Shown: piece after piece, positions 56,793 through 64,000 of the stretch
Position numbering within the stretch: the stretch's first letter is position 1
How the letters are laid out: each line of letters opens with the position of its first letter
Origin: Opitutia bacterium
GTDB taxonomy: Bacteria; Verrucomicrobiota; Verrucomicrobiia; Opitutales; Opitutaceae
Length of the DNA: 64,000 bases
Assembly (NCBI GenBank): GCA_016190985.1
Contig: JACPPI010000006.1
Location: 1 to 64,000, forward strand
Reading direction: 5' to 3'
Made by a program: the position numbers and the translations under genes
Notes under the pieces: generated by a model
What the model was told of the DNA's origin: nothing
The model's database searches: none
Seen by the model: the letters and a program-made list of their open reading frames with translations, nothing else

Positions 56793-57929
56793 TCACCGGA
56801 TCTCCCAGTTGCAGGGGTGCCGGGAAAGCGCCTTGGTGCCGGTGGCGGTGACCTGCACGACATCCTCCCAGCGGCAGCCGCCGAGGCCGGGATAATAGAG
56901 GCCGGGCTCGACGGTCAGCACCGAGCCGAGCTTGAGCGGATACGGCACCGTGGGCGACATGCGGCCGGGGTCGTGCACGGCGAGACCGAGGCCGTGGCCG
57001 GTGCCGTGGAAGAAACCCACGGAAGCGTTCTGGGTGCGCTTGGTCTCGTAGCCGGACTCGGTGAAGAAATCGGCGCAGGCGGCGTGCACGCTGCGTCCGT
57101 CCACGCCGGCGCGCATGGCCCGGAGGGCGCGCTTCTGGGCCTCGCGCACGGTGGCGACGAGCCGGCGCTGCACCTCGCGCGGCCGGCCCTTGAGGTAGGT
57201 GCGGGTCATGTCGCCGAAGTAACCGGTCTTCACGACACGCGGGAAGATGTCGATGATGATAAGCTCGTGCGGGCGGAGCGGGCCCGAGCCGCGCTCGTGC
57301 GGGTCGCAGGCCTGGTCGCCGCCGGCGACGATGGTGTCCTGCGCGTTGCCGCCCTGCTCGTTGATGGCGGTGTCGATGGCGAAACGCAGGCGCTCGGAGG
57401 TGAGCGGCTGGCCCTGATAAAGGAGGGTGCGGCCCTTGATCCGCGCCGCCCGCAGGGTTTTTTCCGCGACGGTGTAGCCGACGGAGCAGAGGCGGTTGCC
57501 TTCGCGGATGCACTCCGCCTCCCACCTCGACTTGATCTCGCGCTCGGGAAACAGCAGGCCGTCGGCGAACTTCAGCCGGAGGCCCAGTTTGGTCAGTTGG
57601 AGGTAGAGCGCGGCCGGAAAATCGTCCGCCACCCGGAAGGCGCGCTGGCCGTAGGCGCGGGCGAGGGTGGCGATGACCTCGGGGACGCCGGCCTTGGCGC
57701 CGTAGCGCTGCCGGGCCTTGTCCAGCCAGGGCTCCTGCGGAAGGACGACGTCGAAGGCGCCCGTGCGCTTGACGCGGCCGAACTCCAACGCGCGCTGCGC
57801 CGTGATCTTTTTGCCCCGTGCGCCGAAAGCGATGAAGGGGTCGTGCACCTCGACGCGGCCGAAATAGAGCATGTCGGCGCTGGTGTGGGTGTCGGTGTAG
57901 AGGAGCGGGGGGAGGGTGGGGCGGGGCAC
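56793..57929 (-). CDS. M24-family metallopeptidase (Xaa-Pro aminopeptidase type)
   Basis: 378 aa. The N-terminal creatinase-like domain (about 1-150) is followed by a pita-bread catalytic domain. Metal ligands are visible as Asp in IIIDIFPRVV, Asp in GDMTRTYLKG, His in GTGHGLGLAVHD, Glu in TVEPGLYYPGLGG and Glu in RWEDVVQV. All five are present, so it should be active on Xaa-Pro N-termini. It is the first of four minus-strand genes (M24, fpg, tlyA, nadK), and gaps of 100-200 bp filled with repeats argue against a tight operon. Confidence 0.92.
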   Translation of the reverse strand: MPRPTLPPLLYTDTHTSADMLYFGRVEVHDPFIAFGARGKKITAQRALEFGRVKRTGAFDVVLPQEPWLDKARQRYGAKAGVPEVIATLARAYGQRAFRVADDFPAALYLQLTKLGLRLKFADGLLFPEREIKSRWEAECIREGNRLCSVGYTVAEKTLRAARIKGRTLLYQGQPLTSERLRFAIDTAINEQGGNAQDTIVAGGDQACDPHERGSGPLRPHELIIIDIFPRVVKTGYFGDMTRTYLKGRPREVQRRLVATVREAQKRALRAMRAGVDGRSVHAACADFFTESGYETKRTQNASVGFFHGTGHGLGLAVHDPGRMSPTVPYPLKLGSVLTVEPGLYYPGLGGCRWEDVVQVTATGTKALSRHPCNWEIR

Positions 57930-57991
57930 GTGAGTGTTGGGTTGAGTTGTGACCGGCCAGCATTAGCTAGTAATCGCACCAAAACGCAAAA

Positions 57992-58504
57992 ATGATTTCC
58001 CGCCGCTTGCCGCCCTTGCTCGCCTTGTTCGCCCTGCTCACCGCCTGCGGCGGTTCCGAGGCGGCGAAGGACGCCGCGCCCAAGACGGTGGACGACCGGT
58101 TCCCGGTCCGGATCGGCGAGCGCACGGTGCAGATGCAGGTCGCGGCGCTGCCCGCCGAGCTGCAAAAGGGGCTGATGTTCCGGAAGACCATGGGCGAAGA
58201 CCAGGGCATGCTCTTCGTGTTCACCACGCCGCAGCCGCAGGGCTTTTATATGCGCAACACTACGCTGCCGCTCGACATCGGCTACTTCGGGCCGGATGGC
58301 GAACTGAAGGAGATTTACCCGATGTATCCGCTCGACGAGCGGACGGTGAAATCGCGCAGCCGCCAGATCCAGTTCTGCCTGGAGATGAACCAGGGCTGGT
58401 ATGCCCGCAACGGCGTGCAGCCCGGGGCGCGGCTCGACCTCAAGGCCGTGGCGGCGGCGCTGAAGGCGCGCGGGCTCAAGCCCGAGGCGGCGGGCCTGAA
58501 ATAA
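57992..58504 (+). CDS. DUF192-domain lipoprotein
   Basis: 170 aa. Lipoprotein signal with lipobox LTAC (lipid-anchored Cys19) followed by GGSEAA. The DUF192 core (about 40-150) has ALPAELQKGLMFRKTMGEDQGMLFVF and MRNTTLPLDIGYFGPDGELKEI. The family has a compact beta fold and no assigned biochemistry. It is divergent from the M24 gene across 62 bp. Confidence 0.92.
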   Translation: MISRRLPPLLALFALLTACGGSEAAKDAAPKTVDDRFPVRIGERTVQMQVAALPAELQKGLMFRKTMGEDQGMLFVFTTPQPQGFYMRNTTLPLDIGYFGPDGELKEIYPMYPLDERTVKSRSRQIQFCLEMNQGWYARNGVQPGARLDLKAVAAALKARGLKPEAAGLK

Positions 58505-58585
58505 GTTTGCTGGCCTCCACCCGCCGTCACCAACCTCCCCGGCTAACACCAGCCGATCCTACGGCGAATACTTCAACCTCACGCC

Positions 58586-59068
58586 ATGCGCACTCCGTTT
58601 GTCCGTCCTTTCTTCGCCAAATTCTTCTACTGGTATGCGGGGATCAGCACCGCTCTGAGCGTGTTGGTCCTGTTGTTTTTTCCGGCCATCCTCCGGGCGC
58701 TAGTCGGGCCCGAACTCGGCCAATACTTCAATGCAATGTCCGGCGTCATGATTCTCGTCATGCTGGCTTCAGGCCTGGCAGTCGCCGCCAGCGGCTACGT
58801 CATCGAATTGATCGCCAAGATCGAGTGGAACACCCGGCCGAATGCCGGCGGGTCAGGGCAGGTCCTGGCCCCGGCTTCCGGCCCGGCCGGCTCCATCGAC
58901 AGCCGGCAGTATTTTCTGAGCGAAAAAGGCCGGGTGACCGGACCGTTAAACGCAGCGGAATTGCTGACGCTTTATCGTGACGGCAAGATATCGATCGCCG
59001 CGCAGATTTCGGTCGAGGAGAGCGGCCAGCGCCGCCTGCTGAAAAATCTGTCCGAAATCGGCCTGTAG
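58586..59068 (+). CDS. Two-helix membrane protein with C-terminal GYF_2 (DUF4339) domain
   Basis: 160 aa. Two membrane helices (about 15-37 and 48-76) are followed by a short linker and a GYF_2-type domain (about 107-155): QYFLSEKGRVTGPLNAAELL, then LYRDGKISIAAQISVEESG. In this family the Tyr/Gly-Pro pattern marks a peptide-binding module of unknown partner. It lies 81 bp after the DUF192 gene. Confidence 0.8.
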   Translation: MRTPFVRPFFAKFFYWYAGISTALSVLVLLFFPAILRALVGPELGQYFNAMSGVMILVMLASGLAVAASGYVIELIAKIEWNTRPNAGGSGQVLAPASGPAGSIDSRQYFLSEKGRVTGPLNAAELLTLYRDGKISIAAQISVEESGQRRLLKNLSEIGL

Positions 59069-59126
59069 CCCGCCACCTCCGCGCTTGCGGCGGCGGCTCC
59101 CGCCCGCTCTGCTTCGCCCATCCCCC

Positions 59127-62100
59127 ATGCCGAATCCGGAGCAAGTCGCGCAATTCATCGACCAGTGGTCGAAGGTGACTGCTTCCGAACGCTCCACGGC
59201 GCAATCCTTCCTCAACGAGCTGTGCGACCTCATCGGCGCGCCCCGTCCCACGGCCACGGCTGACTACCAGTTCGAGCTGCCCGTCCCCTACACGCCGCCG
59301 GCCGGCAAGAAGACGACCAAATACATCGATCTCTACAAACGCGGCTGCTTCGTCCTCGAAGCCAAGAAATACACCGACCGGCCGGCCGAGCCCACCGAAC
59401 TGGCGCTGGCGCTCGACGACGGCCCGGCGCGCCGGACCGGAGTCACCCGCGGCACAGGCCAATGGGACGCCGCGATGCAGAAGGCCTTCGAACAGGCCGA
59501 GTGGTATGCCCATCACCTGCCCGGCGACGAGCCCAGCCCGCCCTTCCTCCTCGTGGTCGATGTCGGCCACGTCATCGAGCTCTACGCTGATTTCTCGGGG
59601 CGCAGCCGGAACTACACCGCTTATCCCGACCCCACGTCGCACCGCATCCCGCTGGCCGCGCTCGCCAAGTCCGAGGAGCGCGAGCGCCTGCGCATCCTTT
59701 TCACCGACCCGGCCCAGCTCGACCCCAGCCAGCACGCCGCCGCCGTCACCCGCGAGATCGCCGGCCACCTCGCCACCCTCGCCAAGTCCCTCGAAAAAGC
59801 CGGGCATCCGCCCAAGCTCGTGGCCGAGTTCCTGTGTCGCTGCCTCTTCTGCATGTTCGCCGAGGATGTCGGCCTCCTTCCGTCCAAGTCCTTCCGCAAC
59901 TTCCTCGAATCCTTCCGCCAGAACACCGGCTCCTTTGTCCCGCTGATGGAGGCCCTGTTCCGCGAGATGGACAAGGGCGCCTCGGTCTCGACCATGCTCC
60001 GGCAGAAACTGCTCCGCTTCAACGGTGGGCTCTTCCGTGAGCAGACCGTCCTCCCGGTGAACGACACCCAGCTCGGTCTCCTCATCGCGGCCGCCAAGTG
60101 CGACTGGCACCTGGTCGAGCCCGCCATTTTCGGCACGCTGCTGGAGCGCGCTCTCAGCGACACCGAGCGCGGCAAGCTCGGCGCGCACTTCACCCCGCGC
60201 GCCTACGTCGAGCGCCTCGTGCTCCCCACCGTCATCGACCCCCTGCGCGAGGACTGGCGCGCGGCCCGGGACGAGGCCGTGACCCTCGCCAACCGCGACG
60301 ATCTGGCGGCCGCCCGCAAGGTTGTCCGCGCCTTCCACGACAAACTCTGCGCCGTGCGGGTGCTCGATCCGGCCTGCGGCTCCGGCAATTTCCTCTACGT
60401 CACCCTCGATCACCTCAAGCGCCTGGAGGGCGAGGTGCTCGAGCTCCTGCGCCGCTTCGGCGGCACGAAGGACCCCGACCCCACGGTGGACCCGCACCAG
60501 CTCCTCGGGCTGGAGCTCAACGAGCGGGCCGTGCCCATCGCCGAGCTCGTGCTCTGGATCGGCTACCTGCAATGGCATTTCCGCGTCCACGGCAAAGTGC
60601 TGCCGGCCGAGCCTGTGCTGAAGGAGTTCAAGAACATCCAGCACGCCGACGCCGTGCTCGCCTACGACGGCCACCCAAAGGGCATCACGGGCAAGATGGC
60701 CGAGGCCAATCCGAAGCTACCCGGTCTGCCCGACAACTGGCGGCAAAAGGTCGCCGCACACACCGGCGCCATCTTCGTCTGGGATCGCAAGTCCATGAAG
60801 GACGACCCGGCCACGGGCCGTAAGGTGCCCGACGAGACCCGCTCGATCCAGCTCTTCGCCTACCAGAATCCCCGGCCCGCCGGGTGGCCCAAGGCCGATT
60901 TCATCGTCGGCAACCCGCCCTTTTTGGGGAAAGGAAAACTACGCGAAGACCTGGGCGACGGCTACGCCGAAACGCTCCGCTCCGTCTATCCCGACGTGCC
61001 CGAGAGCGCCGACTTCGTGATGTATTGGTGGCACAAGGCGGCGGAACTCGTCGCCGCCGGCAAGGTCCGCCGCTTCGGCTTCATCACCACCAACAGCCTC
61101 ACCCAGACTTTCGCCCGCCGTGTCGTGCAGCGCGCCCTCGATCGCGACGTGGGCCTCGTCTTCGCCGTGCCCGACCACCCGTGGGTGGACACGGCCGACG
61201 GTGCGGCCGTGCGCATCGCCATGACCACGGCCGAAAAAGGCGCGCAGTCCGGTCAGCTTCTTCATGTTACCGATGAGAAAACATCAGCCGATGGCTCCGC
61301 TGAGATTATCCTCTCATCGGAATTTGGGCGAATAAATGCTGACATAAGCATCGGCACTAATCTCAGCGCCGCGATTACACTAAAAGCAAATGAAGGAATC
61401 ACCTCTATGGGTGTTATGCTTGCGGGCTCGGGTTTCATTCTCAGCCCCGAGGAAGCCGAGAACTTATCGAAGCTAGAATCCAATGCAATCGGGGTAGTTG
61501 TTCATAGGTATCGAAACGGGAAAGATCTGACTGATCAGCCAAGACGCGCATTCGTGATCGATTTTTGTGGACTGACCGCCGACGAAGCGCGGCGTAAATA
61601 TCCAAAGACCTTTGAAATCGTAGCGTCTCGTGTTAAGCCAGAGCGCGATGGTAACCGCGACTCACAGTTTCGAGAGAAATGGTGGCTCTTTGGCCGTGTT
61701 AGGCCAGAATTCCGTGCGCTCACCAAAGGGCTTAAGCGTTACGCCGTCACAGTCGAAACCTCAAAGCATCGCCACTTTCAGTTTCTTGAGACAGGTATTC
61801 TGCCAGATCATCGGTTGATCGCCTTCGGCACCGATGATGCCTTTCACCTCGGTGTATTGAGTAGCCGCATTCATGTGGGATTCGCACTTTCAGCGGGTGG
61901 CACCCTTGAAGATCGACCAGTTTACAACAAGTCCCGCTGCTTTGATCCGTTCCCGTTTCCCGACTGCACGGAGAAGCAGAAGGCCAAGATCCGGAAGCTG
62001 GCCGAGGAACTCGACGCCCACCGCAAGCGCGCGCAGCAGAAGCACGGCCTCGGCCTGACCGACATCTACAACGTGCTGGAGAAGATGCGGGGTGGAGAAA

Positions 62101-62600
62101 CTCTTTCGGCCAAAGACAAGGCGGTGCACGACGCCGCGCTTGTCGCCACCCTCAAGCAACTGCACAACGACCTCGACCTCGCCGTGGCCGAGGCCTATGG
62201 CTGGCCCTGGCCGATGAGTGACACCGAGATTCTCAAACGCGTGGTCGAGCTCAACGCCGCCCGCGCGGCCGAGGAGAAATCGGGCTCCATCCGTTGGCTG
62301 CGGCCCGACTATCAGGCCAAGGGCGAATTGATGCTGGAAGGCGGCACGGCGCCCCAGAAGTCGGGGCCTAAAGCCCCTCCCACCAAGAAAGCCGGCAAGC
62401 TCGCCTGGCCGGCGAAGCCCGCCGACCGGACGGTGGCCGTGGAGGCTGCGCTCGCCCAGGCCGAGGAGCCGCAGACGGCGGCCGGGCTCACCAGGCAATT
62501 CTCCCGCGCCAAGACAGCCGACATGCAGGAAATCCTCGACACCCTCTGCGCCCTCGGCCGCGTCCGCCCCGGCGACAAGGCCGGCACCTACGTGCGGTGA
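59127..62600 (+). CDS. MmeI-like (type IIL) fused restriction-modification enzyme
   Basis: 1157 aa from ATG 59127. N-terminal nuclease motif D68-x9-E78-x-K80 (IDLYKRGCFVLEAKK), matching the D-x9-ExK spacing of MmeI. A helical connector (about 200-390) precedes the gamma-class N6-adenine methyltransferase with SAM motif DPACGSGNF (414-422) and catalytic NPPF (596-599). The target-recognition domain is about 710-930, then a C-terminal helical part with Arg/Lys-rich tail. One protein both methylates and cuts. The TRD-encoding DNA (61250-61930) is clearly poorer in G+C than the rest, pointing to exchange of specificity. A REP-like half unit is embedded near the C-terminus (62358-62385). Confidence 0.9.
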   Translation: MPNPEQVAQFIDQWSKVTASERSTAQSFLNELCDLIGAPRPTATADYQFELPVPYTPPAGKKTTKYIDLYKRGCFVLEAKKYTDRPAEPTELALALDDGPARRTGVTRGTGQWDAAMQKAFEQAEWYAHHLPGDEPSPPFLLVVDVGHVIELYADFSGRSRNYTAYPDPTSHRIPLAALAKSEERERLRILFTDPAQLDPSQHAAAVTREIAGHLATLAKSLEKAGHPPKLVAEFLCRCLFCMFAEDVGLLPSKSFRNFLESFRQNTGSFVPLMEALFREMDKGASVSTMLRQKLLRFNGGLFREQTVLPVNDTQLGLLIAAAKCDWHLVEPAIFGTLLERALSDTERGKLGAHFTPRAYVERLVLPTVIDPLREDWRAARDEAVTLANRDDLAAARKVVRAFHDKLCAVRVLDPACGSGNFLYVTLDHLKRLEGEVLELLRRFGGTKDPDPTVDPHQLLGLELNERAVPIAELVLWIGYLQWHFRVHGKVLPAEPVLKEFKNIQHADAVLAYDGHPKGITGKMAEANPKLPGLPDNWRQKVAAHTGAIFVWDRKSMKDDPATGRKVPDETRSIQLFAYQNPRPAGWPKADFIVGNPPFLGKGKLREDLGDGYAETLRSVYPDVPESADFVMYWWHKAAELVAAGKVRRFGFITTNSLTQTFARRVVQRALDRDVGLVFAVPDHPWVDTADGAAVRIAMTTAEKGAQSGQLLHVTDEKTSADGSAEIILSSEFGRINADISIGTNLSAAITLKANEGITSMGVMLAGSGFILSPEEAENLSKLESNAIGVVVHRYRNGKDLTDQPRRAFVIDFCGLTADEARRKYPKTFEIVASRVKPERDGNRDSQFREKWWLFGRVRPEFRALTKGLKRYAVTVETSKHRHFQFLETGILPDHRLIAFGTDDAFHLGVLSSRIHVGFALSAGGTLEDRPVYNKSRCFDPFPFPDCTEKQKAKIRKLAEELDAHRKRAQQKHGLGLTDIYNVLEKMRGGETLSAKDKAVHDAALVATLKQLHNDLDLAVAEAYGWPWPMSDTEILKRVVELNAARAAEEKSGSIRWLRPDYQAKGELMLEGGTAPQKSGPKAPPTKKAGKLAWPAKPADRTVAVEAALAQAEEPQTAAGLTRQFSRAKTADMQEILDTLCALGRVRPGDKAGTYVR
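62358..62385. repeat. REP-like half unit inside the MmeI-like coding region
   Basis: AGTCGGGGCCTAAAGCCCCT followed by CCCACC matches the half unit AGTCGGGGCGTGAAGCCCCT at 3447-3466 and its following CCCAC. In frame it encodes KSGPKAPPTK near the C-terminus of the enzyme. Confidence 0.6.
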
Positions 62601-62665
62601 TTCGGGCACGAATGAGGGTTGCCTACGAGAGGTGGTCTTCAGCATTCTGCCGGTGATTCAAGCCC

Positions 62666-63133
62666 ATGTCCCTCTCGCAAGCCGAATCCACCCGCCTGCT
62701 TGAAATGCCCAAGGAGTTTGAGCCTTCGGTCGTGGTTGTGGAGTTTCCCCGGATCCAGGCGTTCACGGCGGAATACATTCTGAACGGCATCGGGACGCGG
62801 GAGCAGTTCATCCTCGATTTGGACCGTGGGAATAAAAAACGGGCGCGGCTCAAGTTTCAGACCCGCGCCAGAAAGATCTATGTGCTGGCCCGGATCGATA
62901 TCGAGGGTCGGCCCCACCGGAATCCACCGGATGCGCCCCACCGCCCCGGCGAGAGATTTACCAGCACGCATCTTCACCTCTACCATGATGGATTTGGCGA
63001 CCGGGTGGCCTATCTCCCTTCCGATTTGCCGGCCTTTGTCGTCCCGGTCGACGGGACCGACGATTCATGGCTGGTCTCATTCCTGAAATTCTGCAATGTG
63101 CGAGACGTGCCGCCGATCCAGACTGAAATCTAG
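62666..63133 (+). CDS. DUF6978-family protein
   Basis: 155 aa, no signal peptide or membrane helix. EFEPSVVVVEFPRIQAFTAEY near 17, GTREQFILDLDRGNKKRARLKF near 43, and THLHLYHDGFGDRVAYLPSDLPAF near 100 match what I recall of the uncharacterised DUF6978 family. It is usually next to a DUF1828 protein, as here (2-bp gap). Co-occurrence with a restriction enzyme suggests a defence or toxin-antitoxin-like role, which is inference. Confidence 0.7.
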   Translation: MSLSQAESTRLLEMPKEFEPSVVVVEFPRIQAFTAEYILNGIGTREQFILDLDRGNKKRARLKFQTRARKIYVLARIDIEGRPHRNPPDAPHRPGERFTSTHLHLYHDGFGDRVAYLPSDLPAFVVPVDGTDDSWLVSFLKFCNVRDVPPIQTEI

Positions 63134-63135
63134 CC

Positions 63136-63912
63136 ATGCTTGCGATTGAAGGAAAACGCCTGATAGCCGACTACCTGGCCTGGTTGAAGGAGGGATTCCA
63201 CACCGAGGAATCGCCGGACCATGTGGTCATTTCCACGCCCTTTCTTGATCCGCATAATGACGAGGTGCAGATTTTTGTTGAGAGGAAGGGCGACAACCTG
63301 CGATTGAGCGATGACGGCTACACCATGGCTGACCTGAGCGACATGGGGTTGGATGTGAATACCGACAAACGCGGGGCGCATGTCCGCCAAATCCTGAACG
63401 GATTTGGGGTGCATCTGGACAAAAGCGGCGAACTTGCCGTCACGGCCACCCCCCGGGATTTCCCCCAAAAAAAGCACAACCTGATGCAGGCCATGCTGGC
63501 GATGCATGACCTTGCGGTTATGGGGCAGTCTCATGTGGCACAGTTTTTTGAAGAGGACGTGGCGGCCTATTTGCGGGAGCGCGGGGTTTCCTTTTTCCGC
63601 AATCTGAAGCTGTCGGGTCGGAGCGGATTTGATCATCACTTCGACTTCGGCTTTTCTGCCACCAATCGGCGCCCAGAGTCGATAATGCAGGCGGTGAATT
63701 CCCTGTCAAGGGAGCTGGCCACATCAGTGGCATTTGCGGTCAACGATGTGCGGCTGCAGCGAGGGGCGGATGCCATCCAAGCTTACGCGATAGTTAATGA
63801 TCGGGATGTTAAACCTGCACTCGACTACATAGATGCACTCAAAGCGTATGGCATCAGCGTTCATACTTGGAGTAACCGTGAGGCGCTGTTGCCGGCGTTT
63901 GGCCAGAATTGA
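63136..63912 (+). CDS. DUF1828/DUF1829 domain protein
   Basis: 258 aa. The N-terminal DUF1828 part (about 25-115) includes STPFLDPHNDEVQIFVERKGDNLRLSDDGYT, then DMGLDVNTDKR. The C-terminal DUF1829 part (about 150-255) includes DFGFSATNRRPESIMQAVNS and VNDRDVKPALDYI. Biochemistry unknown. It starts 2 bp after the DUF6978 gene and is probably co-translated. Base composition is nearer half G+C, lower than the core genes. Confidence 0.8.
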   Translation: MLAIEGKRLIADYLAWLKEGFHTEESPDHVVISTPFLDPHNDEVQIFVERKGDNLRLSDDGYTMADLSDMGLDVNTDKRGAHVRQILNGFGVHLDKSGELAVTATPRDFPQKKHNLMQAMLAMHDLAVMGQSHVAQFFEEDVAAYLRERGVSFFRNLKLSGRSGFDHHFDFGFSATNRRPESIMQAVNSLSRELATSVAFAVNDVRLQRGADAIQAYAIVNDRDVKPALDYIDALKAYGISVHTWSNREALLPAFGQN

Positions 63913-64000
63913 ACGGCCTCTGGGCACTGGGGGATTCGGATCTCGTCAGGGCAAGATTCCGCTTGCGACACCCCCGGGGTGTGCCGTTCATTACCCGCAA

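Noticed and set aside
63913-64000. Possible gene or terminator at the window end
   Set aside because: Only a short GC palindrome (ACACCC/GGGTGT near 63967) is visible, without a T-run, and no open frame can be judged before the edge.

Overview
The window is a high-GC bacterial chromosome segment, most likely from Verrucomicrobiota, order Opitutales (Opitutaceae-like). Signs are the Minf_1886-family protein, the exbB-exbD-exbD-tonB-TPR cluster, frequent start codons without a clear Shine-Dalgarno, and spacers full of short palindromic repeats. No rRNA, CRISPR array, prophage or transposase gene was seen.

Layout. 0-8 kb: an M49-like zinc peptidase, proA and proB on the minus strand, then metX-thrA on the plus strand. 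8-21.7 kb: a complete branched-chain amino-acid supercluster on the plus strand (ilvD-ilvB-ilvN-ilvC-leuA-leuC-leuD-cimA-leuB-aminotransferase). It is preceded by an Ile/Leu/Val-rich leader peptide and an intrinsic terminator, the layout of classical attenuation. 21.8-28 kb: a BBP2-like porin with a possible sigma-54 promoter, and a minus-strand TonB energy module (exbB, two exbD, tonB, a TPR protein and two membrane-anchored coiled-coil proteins). 28.3-33.2 kb: three minus-strand tRNAs (Lys, Thr, Gln), then rpmI-rplT-pheS-pheT with a terminator or attenuator before pheS.

33.2-38.3 kb: a minus-strand operon of response regulator, TPR/YaiO-like outer-membrane barrel, HEAT-repeat membrane protein, GT2 glycosyltransferase and PilZ protein. 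It looks like a compact, c-di-GMP-linked exopolysaccharide synthesis and export system, and is my best candidate for an undescribed system. 38.4-42 kb: gatC-gatA-gatB interrupted by a GxxExxY gene flanked by inverted repeats. 42.1-47.2 kb: a second PilZ paralogue, then a VWA protein, histidine kinase and OmpR-type regulator. 47.3-53.6 kb: a Tat-exported Mn-type superoxide dismutase, a ferredoxin-like protein, a Fur-family regulator, a Minf_1886 protein, a fused M16 peptidase and a frame-split EF-hand protein. 53.9-57.9 kb: minus-strand M24 peptidase, Fpg-type glycosylase, TlyA and NAD kinase. 58-63.9 kb: a DUF192 lipoprotein, a GYF_2 membrane protein, a MmeI-like fused restriction-modification enzyme with a low-GC specificity region, and a DUF6978 plus DUF1828/1829 pair that may be a further defence module.

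Several REP-like repeat families recur in the spacers. In places they run into reading frames: the IlvB tail, the CimA C-terminus and stop, the Fpg stop, and the interior of the MmeI-like enzyme. Three AT-rich perfect palindromes share a CTATT loop.
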